A stretch of DNA of 64,000 bases from Bradyrhizobium campsiandrae. GTDB lineage: Bacteria; Pseudomonadota; Alphaproteobacteria; Rhizobiales; Xanthobacteraceae. A program made the translations under genes and the position numbers. The stretch is taken from positions 1 through 64,000 of the forward strand of contig NZ_JAANIH010000009.1 of the NCBI RefSeq assembly GCF_014529705.1. Direction: 5' to 3'. Below the pieces are notes generated by a model. That model worked only from the letters and a program-made list of their open reading frames with translations, was not told where the DNA came from and ran no database searches. Of this stretch, positions 43,235-51,722 are shown piece by piece. Numbering within the stretch: position 1 is the first letter of the stretch; the number at the start of each line of letters is the position of its first letter.

Positions 43235-43720
43235 ATGACGGAGATCAATCAGGTGAACGCACCAAGCCGCCTCGATACGACGCCGCGCCTTGAGGACTTC
43301 CCCTTTCGCCTCAGCGATATTGTCCGCTTCGGTGATCTCGACCCCAACCAGCACGTCAACAATGCGGTCTACGCCACCTATTTCGAGACCGGCCGCGTCA
43401 CGCTGATGAAGCTTCCCCAATACGGGCTGACACCGCCTGGCCTCGCCTGGATCATGGTGCGGCTCGACATGCATTTCCGTGCCGAACTGCACTGGCCGAA
43501 CACGATCGAGCTCGGCCTCGGCGTGGTGAAGCTCGGACGTACATCCGTGACCTTCGAGCAGGTCGTGTTTTCGAACGGGACGTGCATTGCGTCGGCAACG
43601 TCGGTCGGCGTGCTGCTCGACGAGGCGACGCGCCGGCCGGCTCCGCTGACCGCGGAGGTGATCGCGAAATTCAAACCCTGGCACAAGCGCGGCATCGAGG
43701 TCGCACCGCCGGGCAGCTGA
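43235..43720 (+). CDS. Hotdog-fold acyl-CoA thioesterase (4HBT type)
   Basis: A ~161-residue single hotdog-fold protein. The catalytic-loop motif FGDLDPNQHVNNAVYATYFE carries the Asp/Asn and His typical of YbgC/FadM-type thioesterases. The helix continues TGRVTLMKLP. Such proteins hydrolyse acyl-CoA thioesters; chain length is not predictable. ATG 43235 is used; an upstream in-frame start at 43196 adds non-homologous residues. It is divergent from the FNR gene and converges on the ferredoxin gene. Confidence 0.82.
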   Translation: MTEINQVNAPSRLDTTPRLEDFPFRLSDIVRFGDLDPNQHVNNAVYATYFETGRVTLMKLPQYGLTPPGLAWIMVRLDMHFRAELHWPNTIELGLGVVKLGRTSVTFEQVVFSNGTCIASATSVGVLLDEATRRPAPLTAEVIAKFKPWHKRGIEVAPPGS

Positions 43721-43743
43721 TTATCCAGCTACGGGAGAGGCGA

Positions 43744-44064
43744 TCAGGCCTGACGTTCCGGCGTCGAGACGACCAGCCCGTCGAGCTCGTCGGAGACCTT
43801 GATCTGGCACGACAGGCGCGAGTTCGGGCGCACGTCGAAGCCGAAGTCGAGCATGTCCTCTTCCATCGGAGTCGGGCTGCCGACCTTCTCGCGCCAGGCT
43901 TCGTCGACATAGACATGGCAGGTTGCGCAGGCGCAGGCGCCGCCGCACTCGGCCTCGATGCCGGGAATGCTGTTGCGGATGGCGGCTTCCATCACGGTTG
44001 CGCCGTTCTCGATTTCCACCGTGCGGGTTTCGCCCTTGTGGTCGACAAAGTGAATTTTGGCCAT
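43744..44064 (-). CDS. 2Fe-2S ferredoxin, FdVI/adrenodoxin type
   Basis: A 106-residue ferredoxin. The cluster ligands are C40, C46, C49 and C86 (CX5CX2C-X36-C), in [20 protein letters not shown] and [16 protein letters not shown]. This spacing is that of FdVI (Rhodobacter) and adrenodoxin, electron carriers in iron-sulfur assembly and in P450 or hydroxylase systems. It is a small cytoplasmic protein. FNR nearby on the same strand is the probable reductant. Confidence 0.95.
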   Translation of the reverse strand: MAKIHFVDHKGETRTVEIENGATVMEAAIRNSIPGIEAECGGACACATCHVYVDEAWREKVGSPTPMEEDMLDFGFDVRPNSRLSCQIKVSDELDGLVVSTPERQA

Positions 44065-44140
44065 GTGTTCTCGTGCTGCCGCGATCTGGGGAAAAAGGAG
44101 GGTCCGGGTTGTCCTATAACGGGTCGCTCAGGACCGCGCC

Positions 44141-44199
44141 ATAGCGTTTTCGGGCGAAGTGGATCCCGGTCCTCGTCGAGAAAACGCGTCAAAACAAAA
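44141..44199. repeat. Dispersed AGCGTTTTCG palindromic repeat
   Basis: AGCGTTTTCGGGCGAAGTGG and GAGAAAACGCGTCAAAACAA form imperfect inverted arms. From general knowledge this element recurs in bradyrhizobial intergenic DNA. It lies upstream of the ferredoxin gene and downstream of the Hpt gene. Confidence 0.65.
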
Positions 44200-44242
44200 G
44201 ACTAGTGCGCAAGGCCATTCCGGCGTCTTGGAAAGACGCGGC

Positions 44243-44617
44243 CTAGTGCTTGAGGATCGCCGCAATGGCGGCGCGAGCCTCGGCAACCGCCTCTTTCAGC
44301 GCCGCGAGGGCGTGGGGCCGGTTGTGGCCGGTTCGGACCGCGGTCTCCAGGCTGGCTGCGGCATCCGCGACCGCAAAGGCGCCGATTCCGCGCGCCGAGC
44401 CCTTGAGCTTGTGCGCGAGCGCACCGGTCTCGGCCGGCAGCGCCGTCATCGCCGCGAGCAGCCGGGCCGCCTGCTCGGCAAACATGGCGAGCACTTCCTG
44501 CTCCAGTTCGGCGTCGCCGAGCGTCATGCGGGAGAGGTGGTCGAGATCGAGCGGGCTGTCGATGGGCGCAAGCGGGGGCGAGGGCATCCAGTCCATCCGT
44601 TGCAATTCAGGCGTCAT
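44243..44617 (-). CDS. Histidine phosphotransfer (Hpt) domain protein
   Basis: A 124-residue four-helix Hpt protein with the phospho-accepting His69 in ALAHKLKGSARGIGAF. It would pass phosphate between a hybrid kinase and a response regulator. No kinase or regulator lies next to it, so it is an orphan. It is divergent from the giant coiled-coil gene across a region with CtrA-like boxes. It could belong to a cell-cycle relay, but it is not ChpT-like (ChpT is larger). Confidence 0.9.
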   Translation of the reverse strand: MTPELQRMDWMPSPPLAPIDSPLDLDHLSRMTLGDAELEQEVLAMFAEQAARLLAAMTALPAETGALAHKLKGSARGIGAFAVADAAASLETAVRTGHNRPHALAALKEAVAEARAAIAAILKH

Positions 44618-44806
44618 GGCGTAGGCCCCGGCATCGCGCGACGGTCCGCCGGTCCGGCGGTTCCTCTTACCGAAGCACGGAAATGGTTAACGAAGTGTTT
44701 GGGCCGTTTTACGCAAATCCGCCCGTTTATTGACGAAAAGTTGCCGCAATCGGCCGAGTCCGGTGGAGAATTTCATTTAGGCCTAAGGTGTTACGGCCCA
44801 TTCCTG

Positions 44807-44831
44807 TTAACGATGATTAAGAATGTCTTAA
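44807..44831. promoter_or_regulatory. CtrA boxes upstream of the giant coiled-coil gene
   Basis: TTAA (44817-44820), 7 bases, TTAA (44828-44831) is a perfect CtrA site (TTAA-N7-TTAA). A third TTAA at 44807-44810 stands 6 bases before it, and another TTAAC lies at 44687. The site is ~180 bases before the coiled-coil ATG and ~200 before the divergent Hpt start. CtrA control is inferred from consensus only. Confidence 0.65.
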
Positions 44832-45009
44832 TCGCGGGCATTTCATTCGCGACGCTCTGCCAATAGGATGTTGCGGAAATTGGCGGACAAGCCATCCGGG
44901 TGGGGATGGCTCGGAGATCCGCGCAAGCGGCATATTCCGGTCTGTGGGCTTGCGTAGCGCGCAGGGCTCGCGGGGGGACGCGTAAAAGTAACGAGGGCTC
45001 GGACTGAAC

Positions 45010-48000
45010 ATGGCCAATACTCCCAAAAAGGTCAAAGACCCCACAGAAGTTGCGCTTTCTGCAATCCAGGAAGCCCTCAACATCAGCGATACGGCTGCCG
45101 ATACCAGCCGCAACGCATCGATGCGCAACGAAACCGCGCCGCCGGTTGCGCCGCCCGCGCCTCCCGTGTTCGACGACCCGGCCTTCGAACCGCGGCCCGC
45201 TGCCAACGAGCGTGCCACCGTGTTCGACCCGATCGAGGAGCCGCGCAGCTCGCGGCGCGCCGCCAATGACGATCGCGAGACCATCGGCCAGCTGCTCCAG
45301 TCCCTGCAGACGGGCCGCCCCGCCCGCAACATCTACACCGGTGCGACCATCTTCACCGTGGTCTGGCTTGCCGCCTGTGCTGCGCTGACGGTCGGCTTCC
45401 TGCCCTCGATCCGGGCCGCCATGGGCGAGAGCGGCGGCGTGCTGGCCATCGCCGGCCTCGTCACGATGTTCTTCGCGCCGATCATGCTGTTCTACTTCCT
45501 CGCCAGCCTCGTCTGGCGCGGCCAGCAGATGAGCCAGGTTGCCCAGGCGATGGCGCAGGTTGCGATCCGCTTCTCCGAGCCCGAAGGTTCGGCCTCCGAT
45601 TCCATGGTCACCGTCGGCCAGGCCATTCGCCGCGAAGTCGCGGCGATGGGCGATGGCATCGAGCGTGCGATCGCGCGCGCCGGCGAACTCGAGACGTTGG
45701 TCGCCAACGAGGTCGCAGCGCTCGAGCGCGCCTATTCCGACAACGAAGTACGGATCCGCGCCCTGCTCCAGGACATCGCGCATCAGCGCGACAATCTGGT
45801 CGGCCAGGCCGAGCAGGTCCGCAGCGCCATTTCCGGCGTGCAGATCGACCTGCGCCACGACATCGCGCTGATCTCGGACGCGATCGCCTCGCGCGTCGAC
45901 GAGGTGGCGAAATCCATCACCGGCGCGCTGGAAGAGCGCGGCGCGCACATCACGGGCGCGCTGAGCCATGCCGGCGACAACATGATCCTGGCGCTCGGCG
46001 AGCGCGGCGGCGACCTGCTCGACCGCCTCGAGGAGGCCAGCGCCGAGACGACGCGCGCAGTGCTCGACGCCAGCGAGCGGCTGACCACCAGCCTCAACTT
46101 CAAAACCGGCCACGTCCACGACGAGTTCGTCGACCTCGCCGACCGTGTCCACGAGATGCTGAACGAGCGCATCGACCGCATCACCGGCGAGTTCGAGCAG
46201 CGTTCCGCCGCGATCGTCGACGGCATCTCCGAGCGCACCGAGCAGGTGCACGACAGCCTGAAGAACTCGTCGGACTCGCTGCTGCTCGAGCTCGAGCTGC
46301 GCTCCAACGACCTCTCCGCCAAGATCGACGACGCCGGCAACCGCCTCGCCGGCCATATCATGACCTCCGGCGACAAGGCGAGCGAAGCGCTCGACGCCAC
46401 CGTCAACACCCTCGTTGCCAAGGTCGTCAGCCAGACCGAGACCGCGCACGATTCGCTGTCGCTGCAGATGAGCGCGTTCGACGAGCTGGTGAAGAACCAG
46501 GGCGCCGAGCTGGTCGAGAAGTTCGCCCGCGATTCCGGCACGCTGGGTGCCCTGATCACGCGCCATATTTCCGAATTCGACCGCACCGTGAAGACCTTCG
46601 GCGGCGAAATCGTCGAGCGGATGGGCCAGCGCACGCAGGATATCCATGAATCGCTGAAGACCTATGTCGACAATTTCGACACCCGCTTCACCTCGAACGG
46701 CGGCGCGATCACGGCCGTGCTCGACCAGCGCCTGGCGCAGTTCGAGACCACTATCGGCGAACGCGTGTCCAACTTCGACGCCTCGCTGAACGGCAAGATC
46801 GCCAGCCTCGACGGCACGATCGAGGGCCACATCAGGACCTTCGACGAGCAGCTCGGCGGCCGCGTCGGCGCGCTCGAGCAGTCGTTCGACGCCCGTGCGA
46901 AGTCCGTCACCGAGACCATCGATAACAGGCTCAACTCACTGTCCACGACGCTGACCGACGGTGCGACGCAAGCGATCCAGTCGATCGACTCGCGCCTGAC
47001 CCATCTCACGACGACCCTCACCGGCGGTGCGGCGCAGGCCCTCGAATCCATCGATGGCCGCCTCACCCACCTCACGACGACGCTGACCGACGGCGCTTCG
47101 CAGACCATCCAGTCGATCGATACCCGCCTGACGCACCTCACCACGACGCTCACCGGCGGCGCCTCGCAGGCGCTCGAGTCCATCGACTCCCGCCTGACCT
47201 ACCTGACGACCGCGCTGACGAATGGTGCCTCGCAGGCCGTGCAGTCGATCGACAACCGCCTCACTCTGCTGACCTCGACGCTCACGGACGGGACCGCGCA
47301 GGCGATCGAAGCGGTCGACCGCCGCATCACCAGCGTCTCTGAACTGATCGACGGCCGAAGCATGCACCTGACCGACACGGTCACGGCGCGCTTCCAGGAC
47401 ATCCAGCAGGCGATCGAGACCAAGGTCGGTGCGGTCGCGAGCGATATCGACGTGCGCGTGGCGCAGTTCGAAGACCTGCTCGGCTCGCGTGTCGAGGCCG
47501 TCGCCGGCCGCATCGAGAGCAGCGGCCGCCAGGCCAGCGAGGACATGATGTCCCGCGCCGAGATGATCTCGACCGCGATCCGCTCGCATGTCGAGGACGC
47601 CGAGCGCTCGCTCACCAACCTCGTGGTCAACACCAGCGAGACGATCCAGACCGGTGCGCGCACCGCCCAGCAATCGCTGATGACGGTCTCCTCCGACGTC
47701 AATGCCCAGCTCAAGATGACCTCCGCCGAGGTCGAGCGCGCGCTGACCGCAGTCGGCACGGGCGCTGCGAACTCCATCCTGACCAGCGCCCGAGAGGCGC
47801 AGTCGTCCCTGGTCGCGGCGTCGGGCGATGCCTCCAACCAGATCAAGGGCCTCGCCGCCGATGTCGAGCGCACGCTGTCCGCGGCCGGCTCGGCCACCGC
47901 GGCCTCGATCCTGGCCGGCGCCCGCGAGGTGCAGACCACGCTCGTCACCGCCTCCTCGGATGCGGCCAACCACGTCAAGACGCTCACCGCCGACGTGCAG

Positions 48001-50853
48001 CGCTCGCTGTCGCTGGCCGGCACCACCACGGCGGAATCGATCACCGCCGGCGCTCGCGACGCGCAGAGCACGCTGATCGCCGCTTCGACCGAGACCGCCA
48101 ACCAGATCAAGGCGTTGTCCTCCGACGTGCAGCGCTCGCTCTCGATGGCGGGCACCGCGACGGCCGAGACCATCATGACGGGCGCGCGCGAGGCCCAGAC
48201 CACGCTCGTCGCCGGATCGACCGATGCGGCAAACCAGGTCAAGGCTCTGACCGCCGACGTTCAGCGTTCGCTCTCCATGGCCGGCAGTTCGACGGCGGAG
48301 AGCATTCTGGCCGGCGCCCGCGAAGCTCAGAGCACGCTGGTGAATGCGTCCTCGGAGGCGGCAAGCCAGGTCAAGTCGCTCGCGGCCGAAGTGCACCGCT
48401 CGCTCTCGCAGGTCGGCCAGACCACCGCCGAGACGATCACGAGCAGCGCCCGCGACGCCCAAAACACCCTGCTCGCGGTCTCTGCCGAGCAGACCGGCCA
48501 GGTCCGCTCGCTCGCAGCCGAGATGCAGCGCGCGCTGGCGACCGCCGGCGGTGCCACCATCGAGGCGCTCACCAGCGGCGTACGCGAGGCCCAGGGCACG
48601 CTGATCTCCGCCTCGACCGACGCGGCGAGCCAGATCAAGTCGCTGACGACCGACATCGAGCGCACGCTGACCGCTGTCGGCGCCGATACCGCCTCGACCA
48701 TCCTCAGCAGCGCCCGCGAGGCCCAGACCTCGCTGACCTCGACCTCGGCGGATGCCGCGAGCCAGATCCGCATGATCTCGACCGAGATCGAGCGGACGCT
48801 GAGCACGGCCACGTCGAACGCGACCAACGACATCCAGACCAGCGCGCTCAACGCGCAGAACGCGCTGATCTCCGCCTCCAACGAGGCGAGCTCGCGGGTC
48901 AAGTCGAGCTCGGCCGACGTCGAGCGCTCGGTGCTCGCCGCCTCGAGCAGCTTCGGCCAGGCCATGACCGGCAAGACCGACGAGATCGTCACCTACGTGC
49001 AGCAGCAGGCCGACCGTCTCGCGAACATGATCGATGCCAAGCGCGGCTCGCTCGTGGATGCGATCGGCTCCAAGACCAGCCAGCTCACGCTCGACATCGA
49101 CCGCGTCACCTCCGACGCGCTGAAGTCGATCGAGACGCGCGGCCACGCCTTCTCGCAGACCATGATGGGCAACGGCAACGAAGTCGCCCGCACCATCAAC
49201 GCGGCGAGCGAGGTCGCGACCAGCGCGGTCGGCCGGTCGCTCAAGGACCTCGAGGCGGCCTCGCGCGCTGCGATCGACCAGTCGCGCCAGGTCTCGATCG
49301 CGGCCGTCACCGAGATGCAGGAGACCAGCAAGATCCTGCGCACCGACACGGTCGCCCTGTTCGAGCGTCTGCGCGAAGGCAACATCCTGCTCCAGGAGGT
49401 GCTGACCGGTGCGCACGACAACCTCAACTCGCTCGAGCGGGCGCTGGTGACGCGCGTTGCCGACTTCGTCTCGGCGATGAACGACGTCACCTCGCGCAAC
49501 GGAGCTGCGACGCAGAACCTGGAAGACCAGCTCAACGTGTTCAACAGCAAGACCACGAAGGCGCTGCAGGATCTCGGCGAGCTGTCGACCCAGTTCGACG
49601 CACACGGCAAGGCGCTGGTCGATGCCGCCCAGGTGGTCGAGCAGAGCAACAAGAACACCACCGCCTCGCTCGCTGAACGCAAGGCGGCGCTGGAATCGCT
49701 CGTCACCACCATCGACCTGCGCACCGCCGATCTCGACCAGCGCCTGTCGCGCTTCACCGGGCTGCTCGATGAATCGCTCGCTGCGGCCGAAGAGCGTGCC
49801 CGCGACATCGCCCGCGTGGTCGCCGAGACCGCCGGCGCAGGGTCGGCCGCGATCACCCGCCAGTTCGAGGCGGTGCGGTCGGCGTCCGAAGAGGAGCACC
49901 GCCAGACCATCGAGGCCATGCACGACATCTACCGCCAGACCACGGACGAGGCGGATGCGATGTTCAAGCAGTCGACCGAGAAGTTCGGCAACCTCGTCGC
50001 CAGCATGAAGCAGATGGCGTTCGAGATGCACAACGAGCTCGAAGCCACCCGCAACGAGCTGCGCCGCGGCGTGCTCGAGATGCCGCAGGAGGCCGCCGAG
50101 AGCACCGCGCAGATGCGCAAGGTGATCGTCGACCAGATCGAGGCGCTCGCCGAGCTCAACCGCATCGTGGCCCAGCACGGCCGCGGCCTCGACGTCACCA
50201 CGACGGGCCGCGCCTCCGTCGCCGTCCAGCGCCAGGAAGAGCCGGTGATGGCAAGCGTCGGCGGTCGTGGCACCGAGACCCGCATGCGCGACACCGGCAG
50301 CGCCTCGACGCTGCCGCCGCCGGACCTCGGCATGCCGGCTCCCTCGCGCCGGACCGAGGCGCCGCCGGTTGCTCCTGGCGGCAACGATCAGGGCCGCGAC
50401 GGCTGGCTGTCGGACCTGCTCAACCGCACGGACGCCAACCAGGGCGCACCGACTGGTCGCGAGGCTCCGCGTCGTCAGGCCGCCGCGCCGCAGCCTCAGG
50501 CCCCGCAAGGGAGCAGCAATCCGCTGGAATCGCTGACGCTCGACATCGGCCGGCTCATGGACCGCAACCTCGCCGCCGAGATGTGGGACCGCTACCAGCG
50601 CGGCGAGAACAAGGCCTTCACCAAGCGCCTTTACACGCCCGCCGGCCAGAAGGCTTTTGACGAGGTCGCCCGCAAATATCGGGCCGATCGCAACTTCAAG
50701 GGCACGGTCGACCGCTACGTCGCCGAATTCGAGCGCCTGCTCGACGAAGTCGCCCGCGACGGCCGCGGCCCGCAGGAGCTGCGCAGCCACCTAACCTCGG
50801 AAACAGGCCTGGTCTACACCCTGCTCGCGCATGCGGCGGGCCGGTTGGGGTAA
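45010..50853 (+). CDS. Giant membrane-anchored coiled-coil repeat protein
   Basis: A 1947-residue protein. Residues ~1-105 are a Pro/Ala-rich soluble region; two hydrophobic helices follow (~109-131, ~142-168). About 1650 residues of continuous Ala/Ser/Thr/Glu-rich heptad-type helix come next. It contains six 22-residue repeats at 636-767 (SIDSRLTHLTTTLTGGAAQA) and ten 44-residue repeats at 860-1299 (LTADVQRSLSMAGTATAETI ...). From ~1640 a Pro-rich linker leads to a conserved C-terminal domain (~1830-1947: AAEMWDRYQRGENKAFTKRL, TVDRYVAEFERLLDEVARDG). It resembles the apolipoprotein/methyl-accepting type of rod-like membrane protein in shape, but has no MCP hairpin signature. A perfect CtrA box upstream hints at cell-cycle or polar function. 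Function unknown. Confidence 0.85.
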   Translation: MANTPKKVKDPTEVALSAIQEALNISDTAADTSRNASMRNETAPPVAPPAPPVFDDPAFEPRPAANERATVFDPIEEPRSSRRAANDDRETIGQLLQSLQTGRPARNIYTGATIFTVVWLAACAALTVGFLPSIRAAMGESGGVLAIAGLVTMFFAPIMLFYFLASLVWRGQQMSQVAQAMAQVAIRFSEPEGSASDSMVTVGQAIRREVAAMGDGIERAIARAGELETLVANEVAALERAYSDNEVRIRALLQDIAHQRDNLVGQAEQVRSAISGVQIDLRHDIALISDAIASRVDEVAKSITGALEERGAHITGALSHAGDNMILALGERGGDLLDRLEEASAETTRAVLDASERLTTSLNFKTGHVHDEFVDLADRVHEMLNERIDRITGEFEQRSAAIVDGISERTEQVHDSLKNSSDSLLLELELRSNDLSAKIDDAGNRLAGHIMTSGDKASEALDATVNTLVAKVVSQTETAHDSLSLQMSAFDELVKNQGAELVEKFARDSGTLGALITRHISEFDRTVKTFGGEIVERMGQRTQDIHESLKTYVDNFDTRFTSNGGAITAVLDQRLAQFETTIGERVSNFDASLNGKIASLDGTIEGHIRTFDEQLGGRVGALEQSFDARAKSVTETIDNRLNSLSTTLTDGATQAIQSIDSRLTHLTTTLTGGAAQALESIDGRLTHLTTTLTDGASQTIQSIDTRLTHLTTTLTGGASQALESIDSRLTYLTTALTNGASQAVQSIDNRLTLLTSTLTDGTAQAIEAVDRRITSVSELIDGRSMHLTDTVTARFQDIQQAIETKVGAVASDIDVRVAQFEDLLGSRVEAVAGRIESSGRQASEDMMSRAEMISTAIRSHVEDAERSLTNLVVNTSETIQTGARTAQQSLMTVSSDVNAQLKMTSAEVERALTAVGTGAANSILTSAREAQSSLVAASGDASNQIKGLAADVERTLSAAGSATAASILAGAREVQTTLVTASSDAANHVKTLTADVQRSLSLAGTTTAESITAGARDAQSTLIAASTETANQIKALSSDVQRSLSMAGTATAETIMTGAREAQTTLVAGSTDAANQVKALTADVQRSLSMAGSSTAESILAGAREAQSTLVNASSEAASQVKSLAAEVHRSLSQVGQTTAETITSSARDAQNTLLAVSAEQTGQVRSLAAEMQRALATAGGATIEALTSGVREAQGTLISASTDAASQIKSLTTDIERTLTAVGADTASTILSSAREAQTSLTSTSADAASQIRMISTEIERTLSTATSNATNDIQTSALNAQNALISASNEASSRVKSSSADVERSVLAASSSFGQAMTGKTDEIVTYVQQQADRLANMIDAKRGSLVDAIGSKTSQLTLDIDRVTSDALKSIETRGHAFSQTMMGNGNEVARTINAASEVATSAVGRSLKDLEAASRAAIDQSRQVSIAAVTEMQETSKILRTDTVALFERLREGNILLQEVLTGAHDNLNSLERALVTRVADFVSAMNDVTSRNGAATQNLEDQLNVFNSKTTKALQDLGELSTQFDAHGKALVDAAQVVEQSNKNTTASLAERKAALESLVTTIDLRTADLDQRLSRFTGLLDESLAAAEERARDIARVVAETAGAGSAAITRQFEAVRSASEEEHRQTIEAMHDIYRQTTDEADAMFKQSTEKFGNLVASMKQMAFEMHNELEATRNELRRGVLEMPQEAAESTAQMRKVIVDQIEALAELNRIVAQHGRGLDVTTTGRASVAVQRQEEPVMASVGGRGTETRMRDTGSASTLPPPDLGMPAPSRRTEAPPVAPGGNDQGRDGWLSDLLNRTDANQGAPTGREAPRRQAAAPQPQAPQGSSNPLESLTLDIGRLMDRNLAAEMWDRYQRGENKAFTKRLYTPAGQKAFDEVARKYRADRNFKGTVDRYVAEFERLLDEVARDGRGPQELRSHLTSETGLVYTLLAHAAGRLG
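46915..47310 (+). repeat. Tandem repeat, 6 x 66 nt, in the coiled-coil gene
   Basis: Six copies of a 22-residue unit (core SID-RLTHLTTTLT-GA-QA--) with no length change between copies. Neighbouring units alternate (GGAxQALE, DGAxQxIQ), so the larger period is 44 residues, equal to that of the downstream array. Confidence 0.9.
47587..48906 (+). repeat. Tandem repeat, 10 x 132 nt, in the coiled-coil gene
   Basis: Ten 44-residue units (core LxADVQRSLSxAG-xTAE-I, then GAREAQ-TLVxASxxAAxQVK) start at 47587 and every 132 bases after, up to 48775, without one indel. A degenerate eleventh unit begins at 48907. 44 residues is four 11-residue turns, a hendecad coiled-coil period. Confidence 0.92.
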
Positions 50854-50877
50854 ACCGCAAGAATAGCACTAAGAAAG

Positions 50878-50906
50878 CGGAGGCCTCACGGCCTCCGTTT
50901 TTGTTT
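50878..50906 (+). terminator. Rho-independent terminator after the coiled-coil gene
   Basis: CGGAGGCC (50878-50885) pairs with GGCCTCCG (50890-50897), loop TCAC, then TTTTTGTTT. A textbook terminator, 25 nt after the stop. Confidence 0.9.
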
Positions 50907-50936
50907 CGAGGCAACGCGTTTGATAGGCAATTGACG

Positions 50937-51434
50937 ATGGTCTTCATTCTCTCGGACGACGGCCGCGACGAGAAATACCCTGCCGTTAAACTCGCGTTCG
51001 AGCGCTACGAAACCTATGTTGCGAACAACAAGTCGGCCTTTCCGCCGCGGGCTTACGAGCTCGCAACGTCCGACTGGTTCTACAACCCGCGAGACCACCG
51101 TTGCCCACACGACGCTTGGCTCGAGTCGCTGCAGATATTGGAGAAACCCAACGCTCAGCCGCGCCAGCGATCCTGCTCAATCGCGCTTCGTTTACTCGGC
51201 GCGTTCCACGATGGACACATCGAGATTGCGTATCCGACGGTGTACGCCTACTCGCTTCAGGAGCTTTCGCCGAATGCGCCGTCCCACGGCGATTGGCGCT
51301 ACGACGAGTTTCGAGTTTCAGATCGCGGCCACTTGGTTCATGAGATCGAGTGGGCCTATGGCGCTCAGTGCAAGGCATTCGTATGGGTCATTGAGGCCGA
51401 CGATATCGATTTCCGGTGGATACCGAAGGAGTGA
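50937..51434 (+). CDS. Small soluble protein, unknown function
   Basis: A 165-residue acidic, aromatic-rich protein (AYELATSDWFYNPRDHRCPH, IEIAYPTVYAYSLQELSPNA, AFVWVIEADDIDFRW) with no signal or membrane segment. I do not recognise a family. The base use is less GC-rich than that of neighbours (for example TTTGATAGGCAATTGACG at its start), which may point to recent gain. ATG 50937 is the better start; the in-frame ATG-like start at 50901 lies in the terminator tail. It ends one base before a dispersed repeat. Confidence 0.65.
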   Translation: MVFILSDDGRDEKYPAVKLAFERYETYVANNKSAFPPRAYELATSDWFYNPRDHRCPHDAWLESLQILEKPNAQPRQRSCSIALRLLGAFHDGHIEIAYPTVYAYSLQELSPNAPSHGDWRYDEFRVSDRGHLVHEIEWAYGAQCKAFVWVIEADDIDFRWIPKE

Positions 51435-51435
51435 T

Positions 51436-51506
51436 CGTAGCCCGCATGGAAGCGCAGCGGAATGCGGGACAGGTCCCGGATTGCGCTGCGCTCCATCCGG
51501 GCTACG
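51436..51506. repeat. Dispersed GTAGCCCG(G/C)ATGGA repeat
   Basis: CGTAGCCCGCATGGAAGCGC (start) and GCGCTCCATCCGGGCTACG (end) are inverted arms of about 20 bases, with an inner AATGCGGGAC / GTCCCGGATT pair. The element begins one base after the stop codon of the preceding gene. Confidence 0.8.
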
Positions 51507-51552
51507 ACGCCGGCGCAATCCAGTCGACCTCCACAGAGACAGTTGCCGCTGC

Positions 51553-51722
51553 GGCGCTTCTCTTCCTTCTCCCTCCCCTTGCGGGAGAAGGAAGAGAAGC
51601 GCCGGATGAGGGGTTGCATCCTCATATTCAACTGAGAGAGATGAGCGGGTCGAGAGAGACCCCTCATCCGGCGCGCTACGCGCGCCACCTTCTCCCACAA
51701 GGGGAGAAGGGAAGAAGACGCC
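51553..51722. repeat. CCTTCTCCC / GGATGAGGGG dispersed repeats
   Basis: A perfect 21-bp inverted repeat (51553-51573 against 51583-51603, GGCGCTTCTCTTCCTTCTCC...) is followed by GGATGAGGGG. A second, inverted partial copy (51658-51722) reads CCCCTCATCCGGCGCGC to AAGGGGAGAAGG. The second copy ends directly at the stop codon of the mlaD-type gene and may end its transcript. Confidence 0.8.

Noticed and set aside
44791-46830. 679-residue minus-strand frame
   Set aside because: Shadow of the first third of the coiled-coil gene; composition is typical of antisense of GC-rich coding DNA.
46915-48906. Possible CRISPR array from regular repeats
   Set aside because: Repeats are adjacent, coding, in frame and without spacers; no cas genes are near.
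46936-50790. 1284-residue open frame on the minus strand
   Set aside because: It is antisense to the repeat-bearing coiled-coil gene and arises from high GC and repeat periodicity. The plus frame has an ordered domain layout, ribosome site and terminator.
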